NCBI GenBank assembly: GCA_903893785.1
Contig: CAITNQ010000411.1
Location: forward strand, 1-62,032
Reading direction: 5' to 3'
Source of the DNA: an uncultured Gemmatimonadota bacterium
GTDB taxonomy: Bacteria; Latescibacterota; UBA2968; UBA8231
DNA length: 62,032 bases
Part shown: piece after piece, positions 34,176 to 43,311 of the stretch
Layout of the letters: every line of letters begins with the position of its first letter
How positions within the stretch are numbered: the stretch's first letter is position 1
Program-made: the position numbers and the translations under genes
Notes under the pieces: generated by a model
What the model was told of the DNA's origin: nothing
What the model saw: the letters and a program-made list of their open reading frames with translations, nothing else
The model's database searches: none

Positions 34176-37100
34176 TCATCCACGATCGTCATCTCCCCGG
34201 CCCCCGGCGACGCCGACCGCCTCGGTCGTGGCCTCGGCAAAGGTGGTGTAGACCTGAGTCGGCGCAGTACCGCCGGCGGTGTACAGCGGCGTCGCATTGA
34301 CGCGCAGCCAGCGCGTCTGGCCGGTGAATGGATGGCAGATCCCCATCACCACGCCATTGACCGGCCGGCCGGTTCGCAGCGCTACCATGGACGGGTGCTC
34401 GACACCGGGGAAATCCGCGCCGTCGGGCCGGATCGCCCGCCATCGCGGATCTACCGAGGTCCGTCCCAGCAGCTGGTCGACGCTCAGCCCCAGCAGCGTC
34501 TCCGCCGCGGGGTTGGCATCGGTGATGGCGCCGTCGGCGCCCTGGAAGACGACCCCTTCGGACATGGTCTGGAAAAGCAGGCGGAACCGCGCCTGGCTCT
34601 CCTGGGCCTGCAGCGCCGCCTCCTCATTGGGCGACAGGTCGAGCACGGTGAAGGTGAGTTCGCCATCGATATGGCTGTCGGCCAACGGCGTGACGCTCAA
34701 CAGGACCGGAACCAGGCTGCCGTCGCGCCGGCGCCAGGCCGTCTCGACCGTGCCGATTCCCCGGCGGGTGACCTGGTCCGCCAGCACGCGACACACCCGT
34801 CGGTGCTCGTCCGGGGTAGCGTACAGGCGGAGGGCGCTCTGGTTGACCAGGTCAGCGCGATCATAACCGGTCATGGTGCAGACGCGGTCCGACACCTCTG
34901 CCACCACCTGACCGATCAGCAGACCAATGCCCACCGGCGCGACGCGGAACAGGCTGGCCAGGCGCTGTTCGGTGTCGGACAGCGCCCGTTCCGTGGCCTT
35001 GGCGCTGCTGATATCTACCAAGACCACGACCACCCCGGAAACCGCCCCGGAGCGGACCCGGTACGGCAGCACGCGCAGCAGATACCAGCCGCCGTCGGCC
35101 CCCTGCACCTCGCGCTCAACGCTGTGGTCGCCGCGGACCACATCGCGCGCCAACAGGAACAGGTCGATACCCACCAGGGAATGACGCAGGTGGTGCACCG
35201 GTCGCCCCAGGTCGGCCTCGAACACGGACAGGACCCGCTGGATCTCCGGCGTGAAACGGCGCACCTCCAGGTTCTCGTCCAGAAACAGGGTGCCGATCCG
35301 CGTGCTGCCGAGCAGGTTGTCCAGGTCGTTGGTCAGTTCGGTAAGCTCAATAATCTTGCGCTGGTGCTCGGCATTGACCGTGTGGAGTTCCTCGTTTACC
35401 GAATGCAGTTCCTCGTTGGTGCTCTGCAGTTCCTCGTTGCTCGCCAGCAGTTCCTCGTTGCTGGCCTGCAACTCCTCGTTGGTCGTCTCCAGTTCTTCGA
35501 TGGTCGCCTGCAGGTTTTCGCGGGTGAACTGCAGCTCCTGTTCCAGGTCCTGCAGGCGCTGCTGGGTCTCGGCCCCAACATCGTACACGCCCACCTCTTC
35601 GGCGCGTACCGCGGCCGCGGGGGCCATGCCCTCGACAATGACCGCCGCCAGAGCTTCCTGGCCCCGACGGGAAGGCAGCGCCCGGATCCGCACGCGGACC
35701 GTCGCCTGGTCCTCCCCCACCCCCGCCACGTGGATATGGGTGTAGCAGACCTCGGTCCCGGACGCAAACACCCGCTGCAGGCCGGTGGTCAGCGGCATCG
35801 CCAACTCGGGAACGGCCATGCGGACCACATCGTTGAGGGCTTTGCCCGAGGCCAACCGGAAGTAAGGGGCCGGATCGCCGGCGATGTGCACCACCTCCAT
35901 CTGCGGGTTGACCACCACCACCACCGGGACATAGTCCGGCGACAGGGCCTGGAGCAGCCGGTCCAGGGTCCGCTCCTCCTCGCTGGGGCGCAAGGGGCGG
36001 CCGACCGCCGCTCGCCGCAACCGCTGCTGCCAGCCGCGCGGTTCAGCCGGCGTCCCCAGGTTAGCGCCATCGGGCCCGGGCCGGCGCCGACCTTTGGAGC
36101 GGAACAGCTTGTAGCGATGGTGGATCACCTCGTACGCATCGGCCAGGTCGCCAACCGTCTCGCTGCTGCCCAGCAGCAGGACGCCCCCGGGGTTGAGCGA
36201 GAAACTGAACAGCTCGAGCACGCGCTGCTGCAGCACGGGTTGCAGGTAGATCAGCAGGTTGCGGCAGCTGACCAGGTCGATATTGGTGAACGGCGGATCG
36301 GTAACCAGGTTGTGCTGCGCGAAGACGACCATCTCGCGAATCGAGCGGTCGATCTGGTAGTAGTCGTCGCGGCGTCGGAAATAGGTGCTCAGCAGCCGCG
36401 CCGACAGGTCGCCGGCGACGCTCTCGGGAAAGAGCCCGGCCCCGGCCTGGGCGACGGCGTCGCGGTCGATATCGGTAGCGAAGATGCGCACGTCCAGGTT
36501 GGCGCCCAAACTCTCCAGCGTCTCGCGCACGATGATCGCCAGGGAGTAAGCCTCCTCGCCGGTGGAGCAGCCCGCCACCCACAGGCGCAGCTCACGGTCC
36601 TCGCGGCCGGCTAGCAGCGCCGGCAGGACGACGCGCTCCAACTCGTCGAACACCTCGCGGTCACGGAAGAAACTAGTGACGCCGATCAGCAGTTCGCGGT
36701 AGAGCGCGCTCACCTCACCAGCGTGGTCCTGCATGTAGCGCACATAGTCGCGCAGATCGTGGATCTGGTTGACCGCCATGCGGCGCTCGATGCGCCGGAC
36801 CACGGTGGTGGGCTTGTAGAGGGTGAAGTCCACGCGGCTGCGCTCGCGCAGCAGCGCGAAGAGACGCGCCATGCCGTCCTCGTCGGACAACAGGGCAGGC
36901 GGCCCCTCGACCAGGACGGCGCCGCGCCGCTGACAGAACGCCACCAGGCGGGCGGGCATCTCGTCGGGGGGCAGGACGAAATCGGCGAAGCCTGTGGCCG
37001 CGGCGGCGCGCGGCATACCGTCGAAACGGGCCGAGGCGGGGTCTTGGACCATCACCATGCCGCCGGCTTCCTTGACCGCCCGCACCCCGCGGACGCCGTC

Positions 37101-37532
37101 GCTGCCCGTGCCAGAGAGAATCACGGCAATGGCGCGCTCTCCCTGGTCGTCGGCCAGGGAACGCAGGAAAATGTCGATCGGCAGGTTGACGCCGCGCGCC
37201 GGATCGGTGTCGGTCAGGACCAGCCGCCCATGGAAAATCGTCAGGTTCTTGCGCGGGGTGATCACATACACGTGGTCCGGCTCCACCTGCATGCCGTCTT
37301 CGGCCCGCAGCACCTTCATGGCCGTCCGCTTGGATAGCAGTTCGACCATCATGCTCTTGTAGTCTGGCGACAGGTGCTGGATGACCACAAAGGCCATGCC
37401 GCTGTCGGCCGGCAAACTGGCGAAGAACGACTCCAGCGCCTCCAGACCGCCGGCAGAGGCACCGACGCCCACGCAGTAACCCAAGCCGGAGGTATCGGTT
37501 TCGGGCTGCCCCGGTTCCGCGGTCAACGCCAT
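34176..37532 (-). CDS. CheB-CheR-PAS multidomain chemosensory-like protein
   Basis: 1118 residues. An N-terminal CheB methylesterase domain with triad Ser26 (GASAGG), His53 (IQHLS) and Asp145 (GTGSDG), without a receiver. Then a CheR methyltransferase (VTSFFRD, SAM site WVAGCSTGEEAYSLAI, ATDID). A coiled coil of about 90 residues built on NEEL repeats follows, then about three PAS domains. The chain ends after the last PAS with no HisKA/HATPase. It opposes its own methylation reactions on receptors or on itself, with PAS input. The ATG at 37532 has GAGG about 6 nt upstream; the frame is open further up but collides with the divergent gltX leader and gene. No MCP or CheA in the window. Confidence 0.92.
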   Translation of the reverse strand: MALTAEPGQPETDTSGLGYCVGVGASAGGLEALESFFASLPADSGMAFVVIQHLSPDYKSMMVELLSKRTAMKVLRAEDGMQVEPDHVYVITPRKNLTIFHGRLVLTDTDPARGVNLPIDIFLRSLADDQGERAIAVILSGTGSDGVRGVRAVKEAGGMVMVQDPASARFDGMPRAAAATGFADFVLPPDEMPARLVAFCQRRGAVLVEGPPALLSDEDGMARLFALLRERSRVDFTLYKPTTVVRRIERRMAVNQIHDLRDYVRYMQDHAGEVSALYRELLIGVTSFFRDREVFDELERVVLPALLAGREDRELRLWVAGCSTGEEAYSLAIIVRETLESLGANLDVRIFATDIDRDAVAQAGAGLFPESVAGDLSARLLSTYFRRRDDYYQIDRSIREMVVFAQHNLVTDPPFTNIDLVSCRNLLIYLQPVLQQRVLELFSFSLNPGGVLLLGSSETVGDLADAYEVIHHRYKLFRSKGRRRPGPDGANLGTPAEPRGWQQRLRRAAVGRPLRPSEEERTLDRLLQALSPDYVPVVVVVNPQMEVVHIAGDPAPYFRLASGKALNDVVRMAVPELAMPLTTGLQRVFASGTEVCYTHIHVAGVGEDQATVRVRIRALPSRRGQEALAAVIVEGMAPAAAVRAEEVGVYDVGAETQQRLQDLEQELQFTRENLQATIEELETTNEELQASNEELLASNEELQSTNEELHSVNEELHTVNAEHQRKIIELTELTNDLDNLLGSTRIGTLFLDENLEVRRFTPEIQRVLSVFEADLGRPVHHLRHSLVGIDLFLLARDVVRGDHSVEREVQGADGGWYLLRVLPYRVRSGAVSGVVVVLVDISSAKATERALSDTEQRLASLFRVAPVGIGLLIGQVVAEVSDRVCTMTGYDRADLVNQSALRLYATPDEHRRVCRVLADQVTRRGIGTVETAWRRRDGSLVPVLLSVTPLADSHIDGELTFTVLDLSPNEEAALQAQESQARFRLLFQTMSEGVVFQGADGAITDANPAAETLLGLSVDQLLGRTSVDPRWRAIRPDGADFPGVEHPSMVALRTGRPVNGVVMGICHPFTGQTRWLRVNATPLYTAGGTAPTQVYTTFAEATTEAVGVAGGRGDDDRG
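35385..35510 (-). repeat. Six 21-bp tandem repeats inside the CheB-CheR-PAS gene
   Basis: Units at 35385, 35406, 35427, 35448, 35469 and 35490, each 21 nt, sharing CAGTTCCTCGTTG with drift at the ends. Each unit encodes seven residues of the form NEELxxS/T, exactly one coiled-coil heptad, so the repeat extends the stalk between the CheR and PAS domains in register. Confidence 0.9.
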
Positions 37533-37736
37533 CGGTACCTCAAGTCCAGGAGAAGATCCCGTGCATGGGAAATGCAGCCCGATCCAGACCGTCAATGCAG
37601 TGTATCCGAAGGAAGGTAAAGACCCGTGTCGCGCTTCACAAACGGTTTCCCGGGCCCCTGTCGGCCCGCGCGCTGCCGGATTACCTTCATAGGCCGGCGC
37701 TGGCGCGCGGCGTGGCCCTGCCGGCCGCCCCGTGAC

Positions 37737-37757
37737 GCCGCGGCGAACCGCCGCGGC
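37737..37757 (+). promoter_or_regulatory. Perfect GC hairpin in the gltX leader
   Basis: GCCGCGGCG (37737-37745) pairs with CGCCGCGGC (37749-37757) around a 3-nt loop, 36 nt upstream of the gltX start codon. Very stable; it could be a 5' UTR structure or part of an attenuator. No T tract follows. Confidence 0.45.
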
Positions 37758-37793
37758 AGACCCAGCCTGGCCGAGAGCCAACGGAGATGACGC

Positions 37794-39185
37794 ATGACCG
37801 TAGTTACCCGTTTCGCCCCGAGTCCCACCGGGAAACTGCACATTGGTAACGCGCGGACCGCGCTGTTCAACTGGCTGCTGGCGCGCCACCACGGCGGCCG
37901 CTTCATCCTGCGGATCGAAGACACCGACCACGAGCGCTCCAGCCGCGAGAATGTCCAGGTAATCCTCGACGGTCTGGCGTATCTGGGCCTCGATTTCGAC
38001 GCGGGCCCTTTCTACCAGAGCCAGCGAACCGCTCTGTACCACAGCGCCATCGACCAGCTTCTGGCCGAGGGCAAAGCCTACCGCTGCCGCTGCCCGCAGG
38101 AAGCCCTCGAGGCCCGGCGCGAGGCCGCCGAAGCGGCCAAAGAGACGTACCTGTACGACCGCTCCTGTCGCGACGCGGGCCATGGCCCTGAACAGCCCCA
38201 CGTGGTACGGCTGAAGATGCCGCTGGCGGGCGTGTCGTCATTCGACGATCGCATCATGGGGCCAGTGGAGTCCGCGTACGGCGAACTGGACGACTGGATC
38301 ATTGCGCGCACGGACGGCACGCCGACCTACAACTTCTGCGTCGTCGTGGACGACGCCGACATGGGCGTCACCCTGGTCGTGCGCGGCGCCGACCACCTGA
38401 TCAACACCCACAAGCAGTTGCCCGTGTACGCCGCGCTGGGGCTCACGCCGCCCCGTTTCGCCCACATGCCTCTGACGCTGGGCAAGGACCGGGCCAAGCT
38501 GTCCAAGCGTCACGGGGCCACCAGTCTGGTCGAATACCGGGACATGGGTTATCTGCCGGAGGCGATGCGGAACTTCCTCGCCCGCCTGGGCTGGGCCCAC
38601 GGCGACCAAGAGCTGTTCACCGACGCCGAGTTGATTGCGGCGTTCGATCTGGACGGGGCGGGCAAGGCCAATAGTATCTTCGACACTGAGAAGCTGGACT
38701 GGATCAATTCGATCAAGATCCGCGAACGGGCCCCGGAGGCCCTGGTCGGCGACCTGGTCCCCTTCCTGGCCCGGCGTGGGTGGTCCGCAACGCACGATCC
38801 TCGCTTGCCGGCCATCATTGCGCAGCTCCAGGAACGCTCGCGGACGCTAGTGGACATGGCGGAACAGGCGGGGATCTTCTACCAGGCTCCGGACCAATAC
38901 GACCCCAAAGCCGTCAAGAAGTGGTGGCAGGCCGAGTCGCCCGAGGTGCTGCGGAAGATGCGCGAGTGGTTGGCGCAGGCTGAACCCCTGCGCCAGGAAG
39001 ACGTGATGCCGCAGGTTGAACGGCTCGCTGGCGAGTTGGGCCTGAGCCTGGGCAAGGTGGCGCAACCGCTGCGCCTGGCCCTAACCGGGTCGTCGGCCAG
39101 CCCGCCGTTGGACGCCACCATCTGTCTGATCGGTCGTGACGAGGCGGCGGCACGCTTGGCGCGGGCCCTGGTCGTGCTGGGCTGA
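37794..39185 (+). CDS. gltX: Glutamyl-tRNA synthetase
   Basis: 463 residues, class I synthetase charging tRNA-Glu. HIGH motif as HIGN in FAPSPTGKLHIGNARTALFN, FILRIEDTD, NFCVVVDDADMGVTLVVRG, and the KMSKS-equivalent KLSKRHGA. The C-terminal helical anticodon-binding domain is complete, ending about LARALVVLG. Normal length. ATG at 37794 with GGAG 4-5 nt upstream. It stands alone on the plus strand between the divergent CheB-CheR gene and the HD-GYP regulator. Whether it also charges tRNA-Gln depends on GatCAB elsewhere. Confidence 0.97.
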   Translation: MTVVTRFAPSPTGKLHIGNARTALFNWLLARHHGGRFILRIEDTDHERSSRENVQVILDGLAYLGLDFDAGPFYQSQRTALYHSAIDQLLAEGKAYRCRCPQEALEARREAAEAAKETYLYDRSCRDAGHGPEQPHVVRLKMPLAGVSSFDDRIMGPVESAYGELDDWIIARTDGTPTYNFCVVVDDADMGVTLVVRGADHLINTHKQLPVYAALGLTPPRFAHMPLTLGKDRAKLSKRHGATSLVEYRDMGYLPEAMRNFLARLGWAHGDQELFTDAELIAAFDLDGAGKANSIFDTEKLDWINSIKIRERAPEALVGDLVPFLARRGWSATHDPRLPAIIAQLQERSRTLVDMAEQAGIFYQAPDQYDPKAVKKWWQAESPEVLRKMREWLAQAEPLRQEDVMPQVERLAGELGLSLGKVAQPLRLALTGSSASPPLDATICLIGRDEAAARLARALVVLG

Positions 39186-39289
39186 CCGCGCCCCGGGCAA
39201 CGCAGACGCAAGCCACCCGGCTGGCGCCGGGCCGCTCCGGTTTCCGGGGGCGCGGCCACAGGCGGGCAGCCGGGTCATTGAGGTGGCGC

Positions 39290-40396
39290 ATGGAAAAGGA
39301 TTTCGCGGGAGCGACCATCATGGTCGTGGACGACTCCACGGCCAACCTGATGCTGCTGACCGAGCTGCTGGAAAGCCAGGGCATGGCCGTGCAGGCGTTC
39401 GTCGATGGCCCGAGCGCCCTGGCGGCGGCGGTGGCGCGTGCGCCCGACCTGATCCTGCTTGACATCACCATGCCCGAGATGGACGGGTACGAAGTCTGTC
39501 AGCAATTGAAGGCCGACCCCGGCCTGGCCGAGATACCCGTGCTCTTTCTCTCGGGCCTGGCTGAAACCAGTGACAAGGTCAAGGCTTTCGCCACCGGTGC
39601 CGTCGACTATGTCACCAAACCGTTCCAGCTGGCCGAGATCCTGGCGCGCATACGCACCCACCTGAGCCTACGGCGCCTGCGCCTGGAGCTGAGTCGACAG
39701 AACCTGCGCCTCGAGGAGTTGGTGCGCGAGAAGGTGGCTGAGATCACCGACTCCCAGCTGGCCACCATCGTGGCCCTGGCCGGGCTGGCCGAATCGCGCG
39801 ATGACGACACGGGTGATCACATTGAGCGTACCCGGGGTTTCTGCCGGGCGCTGGCCGAGCAGTTGCGCCGCAGCTCACCCTACGCGGCGGAAATCAGCGA
39901 CACCTTCATCGACGCCATCGATTACTCGTCGGCTCTGCACGACGTCGGCAAGGTCGGCATCCCTGACGCCATCTTACTCAAACCAGGCAGACTCACGCCG
40001 GAGGAGTTCGGCGTGATGAAAACCCACACGACCATCGGCGCCCACGCGCTGCGCTCGGCCCACACCCGCTACCAGCGCAATGTGCTCCTCAGCATGGGCA
40101 TCGAAATCGCCCGGTCGCACCACGAGAAATGGGACGGCAGCGGGTACCCTCACGGGCTGGCAGGCCAGCAGATCCCCTTGGCGGCGCGCATTGTCGCGAT
40201 CGCCGACGTGTACGATGCGTTGCGCTCGCGCCGCGTGTACAAACCGGCCCTGGACCACGATGCCAGCGCCCACATCATCCTCGAGGGCAGCGGCAGCCAC
40301 TTCGATCCGGTGGTCGTGGACGCCTTTCGGGTCGTGGCCGAGGTATTCGCCACCATTCGCGACCAAAGCGGCACCGACTGCCCGCCCCGCACCTGA
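39290..40396 (+). CDS. Response regulator with HD-GYP phosphodiesterase output
   Basis: 368 residues. Receiver domain with acidic pair VVDDS, phospho-accepting Asp58 (LLDITMPEMDG) and the YVTKPF lysine. A linker coiled coil, then an HD-GYP domain with metal-binding LHDVGKVGIPDAILLKPGRL, THTTIGA, and HHEKWDGSGYPHGL with the GYP signature. The reaction is hydrolysis of cyclic di-GMP. ATG at 39290 with GAGGTGG close upstream. A strong intrinsic terminator lies about 107 nt downstream. It fits the signalling-rich neighbourhood; the cognate kinase may be the one at 32238-34085. Confidence 0.95.
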   Translation: MEKDFAGATIMVVDDSTANLMLLTELLESQGMAVQAFVDGPSALAAAVARAPDLILLDITMPEMDGYEVCQQLKADPGLAEIPVLFLSGLAETSDKVKAFATGAVDYVTKPFQLAEILARIRTHLSLRRLRLELSRQNLRLEELVREKVAEITDSQLATIVALAGLAESRDDDTGDHIERTRGFCRALAEQLRRSSPYAAEISDTFIDAIDYSSALHDVGKVGIPDAILLKPGRLTPEEFGVMKTHTTIGAHALRSAHTRYQRNVLLSMGIEIARSHHEKWDGSGYPHGLAGQQIPLAARIVAIADVYDALRSRRVYKPALDHDASAHIILEGSGSHFDPVVVDAFRVVAEVFATIRDQSGTDCPPRT

Positions 40397-40502
40397 GCCT
40401 CCTGCGTGGGGCGGCGACCGCCGTGCGCGTACCCTTTGGGCCGGGCCCCAGTGACCACCCGCCAGCGGCCCGCAAGCGCGCCGATCGGGGCCAGAGAGTT
40501 GA

Positions 40503-40529
40503 CGCGGAAGCCCCTTCCCGCGGTTTTTT
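40503..40529 (+). terminator. Intrinsic terminator after the HD-GYP gene
   Basis: CGCGGAAG (40503-40510) pairs with CTTCC-C-GCG (40514-40522, one bulged C) around a 3-nt loop, followed by G and six T. The clearest T-tract terminator in the window. Confidence 0.85.
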
Positions 40530-40610
40530 CTCCTGTCGAAGCTAGTTTCCTCGCATTCAGGCGCGGTTGCCACCGGCAGCGGCGCGCCGCAGCCATCAGG
40601 GGGTGGGCAC

Positions 40611-41711
40611 GTGGCCGAGAGGAGCCCGAGAACCGAAAAGCAGGTCCTGCGGGTGGCTTACCTGCGGGCACAGGGCGCCACCTACGGCGCGATCAGCGAC
40701 CAACTCGGGATCTCTATCGCCACTGTGGCGCGCATGGTGGACAAAGCCGAAACGGCCGGGTGGCTGCACCTGACGTTCACGCCGCCCCCCAACTACCGCA
40801 ACGCCATCTGGGAGCTGGTGCAGGTCAAGGAACTGGGCGACCGCATTCTGGCAGCGTTCCAAGCCCCCGGCAGTGTGCTGCATTCGGTCTCCGTGTATCC
40901 GTCCGGCGCCAGCCAGGAGCGTACCCACGGATACATGGCGTCGCACCTGTCGTTCTACCTCGAGCAGACGCTGCCGCGCCAAGGCCTGGTGGGCTGCAAT
41001 TGGGGGCCATCGCTGTGCCGCATCGTCGAGGCGCTCACGCCACGCGACCGCCGGCCCGAGCTGGAGTTCGTCCCCCTGTTCGGCCGGCTGGGGATACCGC
41101 GGCACGCCCCCAACCACGCCGACTCAGTCCGTTGGGATGCCAGCCGCATTGCCAAGGAATTCGCCACCCGCTTCGGCAGCCGGGTACCGCCAATGACGCT
41201 GTCCTTCCGGGCCTTTATCCCCGAGCGCTTCGGCGTCGGCGACCACGCCGCGGTCATTACCGACTACGTCCAGGACGACCAGAGCTATCAGGACGTGTTT
41301 GGCCCTCAGGGCTCGGTCCACCTGCTGTCCACGATCATCACGGGGCTGGGGTCGCGCCAGGGGGCTTGGCGGCGCTTTCGCGCCTGGATCGGTGACGAGA
41401 AGATCGAGCTGCCCGACGCCATCGTGGGCGACCTGGCGCAGCACTTCGTCACCGCCGCCGGCGTCGCCGGCGAGGTGACACCCGCGGTGGAGTCGCTTAA
41501 CCAGCGGGTGGTCGGTTTCGCGCCCCACCATCTGATCCGCCTGGCCGCGCGCTCGACCAACCGCCCGGGACTGGGTGTGATCGCCGTGGCCGAAGGGCGA
41601 CTCAAGGCGGGCATCGCGGCAGCCGCGATCCGCTCCGGGGCCGTGAACCACCTTTTCGTTGACGAGGAATTGGCGCACGCCCTGCTCGAGTGCACCTCCA
41701 GCGACACCTGA
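40611..41711 (+). CDS. SorC/DeoR-family sugar-responsive transcriptional regulator
   Basis: 366 residues. N-terminal helix-turn-helix (LRAQGATYGAISDQLGISIA) and a C-terminal phosphosugar-binding SorC domain of the ribose-5-phosphate-isomerase-like fold, seen in GCNWGPSLCRIVEAL, VITDYVQDD, and the late GVIAVAEGRLKAGIAAAAIR then VNHLFVDEELAHALL. Such regulators bind a sugar phosphate and control sugar catabolic genes. GTG at 40611 with GGGTGG upstream. It is close to the glycosidase region (GH4 at 43312, GH38 at 48590), so those genes are plausible targets by inference. No sorC-type operon directly follows. Confidence 0.88.
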   Translation: MAERSPRTEKQVLRVAYLRAQGATYGAISDQLGISIATVARMVDKAETAGWLHLTFTPPPNYRNAIWELVQVKELGDRILAAFQAPGSVLHSVSVYPSGASQERTHGYMASHLSFYLEQTLPRQGLVGCNWGPSLCRIVEALTPRDRRPELEFVPLFGRLGIPRHAPNHADSVRWDASRIAKEFATRFGSRVPPMTLSFRAFIPERFGVGDHAAVITDYVQDDQSYQDVFGPQGSVHLLSTIITGLGSRQGAWRRFRAWIGDEKIELPDAIVGDLAQHFVTAAGVAGEVTPAVESLNQRVVGFAPHHLIRLAARSTNRPGLGVIAVAEGRLKAGIAAAAIRSGAVNHLFVDEELAHALLECTSSDT

Positions 41712-41715
41712 ACTC

Positions 41716-41778
41716 GCCCCGCCGGCGCCCGGGGCGGCGGCCGCGGGGGTGTGGCCGCGGCAGCATCACCGGCGGGGC
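41716..41778. terminator. Long hairpin between convergent genes
   Basis: Outer arms GCCCCGCCGG (41716-41725) and CCGGCGGGGC (41769-41778), ten perfect pairs, enclosing an inner GCCGCGG/CCGCGGC stem. It fills the gap between the SorC regulator (plus) and the anchored protein (minus), where a two-way terminator is expected. Confidence 0.6.
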
Positions 41779-41788
41779 GGCCGGGGTT

Positions 41789-42319
41789 TCAGGGCGGTGG
41801 CGCGGGCGGCTGGGGCACGCGGCCGCGCGGATGCGGGAGCGGCAGGACCACGGGTGAGGTAGCCGCAGGCGTGCCACGGCGCAGCGTGGCCGAGGCATAG
41901 GCGGTGGTCGTCAGGGTGAACGCGACTGAATCGGTCCCGGAGCCACTGCCAGCCACCCACGCCATGGAGTGGTATGAACCCGGACTGCTCACCATTACCA
42001 GAGTGTCGCCTCTACTGACATAGACCCCGTCGAAAACCGTCGGCTGCGCCCCTGCCAGTTGCCATCGCCGGGGTCCATCCCGGCGCAGGGACACGCCCAG
42101 CAGCCGCTGGCGTGCCGTGGTGATGGTCCACTGGCCGGCCAGATCCAGGTCTGGCCCCCCGCCGACCGGCTGGCCGCTGGTATGAACCCCGACGGATGCC
42201 GTCTGGGCGGTACCCTCGCGCGACGGAACATCCTGGCGCGTCAGAAACAGCACCGCGAAGCCCGCAGCCACGGCCACCGCACCCACTCCCGCCCAGCGCC
42301 TGGCGTTCCCTTCCCTCAT
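41789..42319 (-). CDS. Membrane-anchored hypothetical protein, beta-rich
   Basis: 176 residues. N-terminal anchor (GVGAVAVAAGFAVLFLTRQD) with basic residues before it, then a Ser/Thr/Gly-rich body predicted as beta-strands (QWTITTARQRLLGVSLRRD, TVFDGVYVSRGDTLVMVSSP, DSVAFTLTTTAYASATLRRG) and a Pro-rich tail. It resembles a small lipocalin- or TIG-like sheet but I recognise no family. ATG at 42319 with GGAG 8 nt upstream; the longer frame upstream overlaps the next gene's leader. Probably periplasmic. Confidence 0.55.
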   Translation of the reverse strand: MREGNARRWAGVGAVAVAAGFAVLFLTRQDVPSREGTAQTASVGVHTSGQPVGGGPDLDLAGQWTITTARQRLLGVSLRRDGPRRWQLAGAQPTVFDGVYVSRGDTLVMVSSPGSYHSMAWVAGSGSGTDSVAFTLTTTAYASATLRRGTPAATSPVVLPLPHPRGRVPQPPAPPP

Positions 42320-42609
42320 GCCCACAGCTCCTTGGCGTCGTTGGCCCCCCCAGGCCGCTGCTGGCGGCCTGCCCTTGGGCCCTGCCGGGTTCATGCCCGT
42401 CGGGGCCCGCAGGGCCCCCCGGAACCGCGCCGGTGACAGTCGCCGGTCGCCGGGCCGGCAGGCGCGGCGCGGTTTCACCCGCCCGGCGCCCGCGCTCTGG
42501 GACGAGGCATTGACAGACGGCGCCTGGCCGATTCGATCTAGGTCACCAGCTTGATTGGCGCGTCCCCCGGCAGGCGCAGCCTGTCGCACCCGTGGCCCTG
42601 GAGTGCCCC

Positions 42610-43236
42610 ATGCGCGTTCGTGCCCTGCATCGTGCGCCGGCTTGGCGAGCCAGCCTGGCGGCCCTGCTTTTCGGCGTCAGTGTCGTCAGCGCCACCGGAG
42701 AGCCGACACTCCCAACCCTAGCCCTGGCAGCGGACACCACCATGGCAACCTGCATCTACGACTTCAGCGCCAATCGTCTCGACGGCAAGGAACAGAGCCT
42801 GGCCGATTACCGCGGCAAGGTGCTGCTGGTGGTCAACACGGCCAGTCGCTGCGGCCTCACGCCGCAGTACCAGGGGCTGCAGCAACTCTACGACGACTTC
42901 CGCGAGCGCGGCCTGGTGGTCCTGGGTTTCCCCTGCAACCAGTTCGCCGGCCAGGAACCTGGCACCGCAGAGGACATCGCCAGCTTCTGCCGGATCAACT
43001 ACGGGGTCACTTTCCCCATGTTCGCCAAGATCGACGTCAATGGCGACGCCGCCCACCCGCTGTACCAGTGGCTCAAGAGCGAACGCCCCGGCCTGCTCGC
43101 CTCGGAGGCGATCAAGTGGAACTTCACCAAGTTCCTGGTCAACCGACAGGGACAGCCGGTGCACCGCTACGCCCCTCAGACACCACCCGCCGACCTGCGG
43201 GCGGATATCGAGGCCCTGCTCGCGGCCGCCCCCTGA
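42610..43236 (+). CDS. Exported glutathione peroxidase (Cys type)
   Basis: 208 residues. A predicted signal peptide (SLAALLFGVSVVSATGEP) precedes a complete thioredoxin-fold peroxidase: catalytic Cys81 in VNTASRCGLTPQY, Gln111 in FPCNQF and Trp170 in KWNFTKF form the usual triad, with the resolving-type FPCN Cys also present. It reduces hydrogen peroxide or lipid peroxides using thiols, here in the periplasm. ATG at 42610 has GGAG 6 nt upstream; a GTG 18 nt earlier is in frame but has no ribosome site. A TTGACA lies at 42510-42515 with a poor -10 (TCGATC) after 17 nt. Confidence 0.9.
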   Translation: MRVRALHRAPAWRASLAALLFGVSVVSATGEPTLPTLALAADTTMATCIYDFSANRLDGKEQSLADYRGKVLLVVNTASRCGLTPQYQGLQQLYDDFRERGLVVLGFPCNQFAGQEPGTAEDIASFCRINYGVTFPMFAKIDVNGDAAHPLYQWLKSERPGLLASEAIKWNFTKFLVNRQGQPVHRYAPQTPPADLRADIEALLAAAP

Positions 43237-43311
43237 TTCGGCCCGGCGGCAAGGCCCCAATGGCGGCAGGCGCAGTGCCGGCAGCGCGGGCCGGTTCGTC
43301 GCCCAGGGGTC

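Noticed and set aside
35385..35510. CRISPR-like array
   Set aside because: Unit is 21 bp with no spacers, fully inside a coding frame and encoding coiled-coil heptads.
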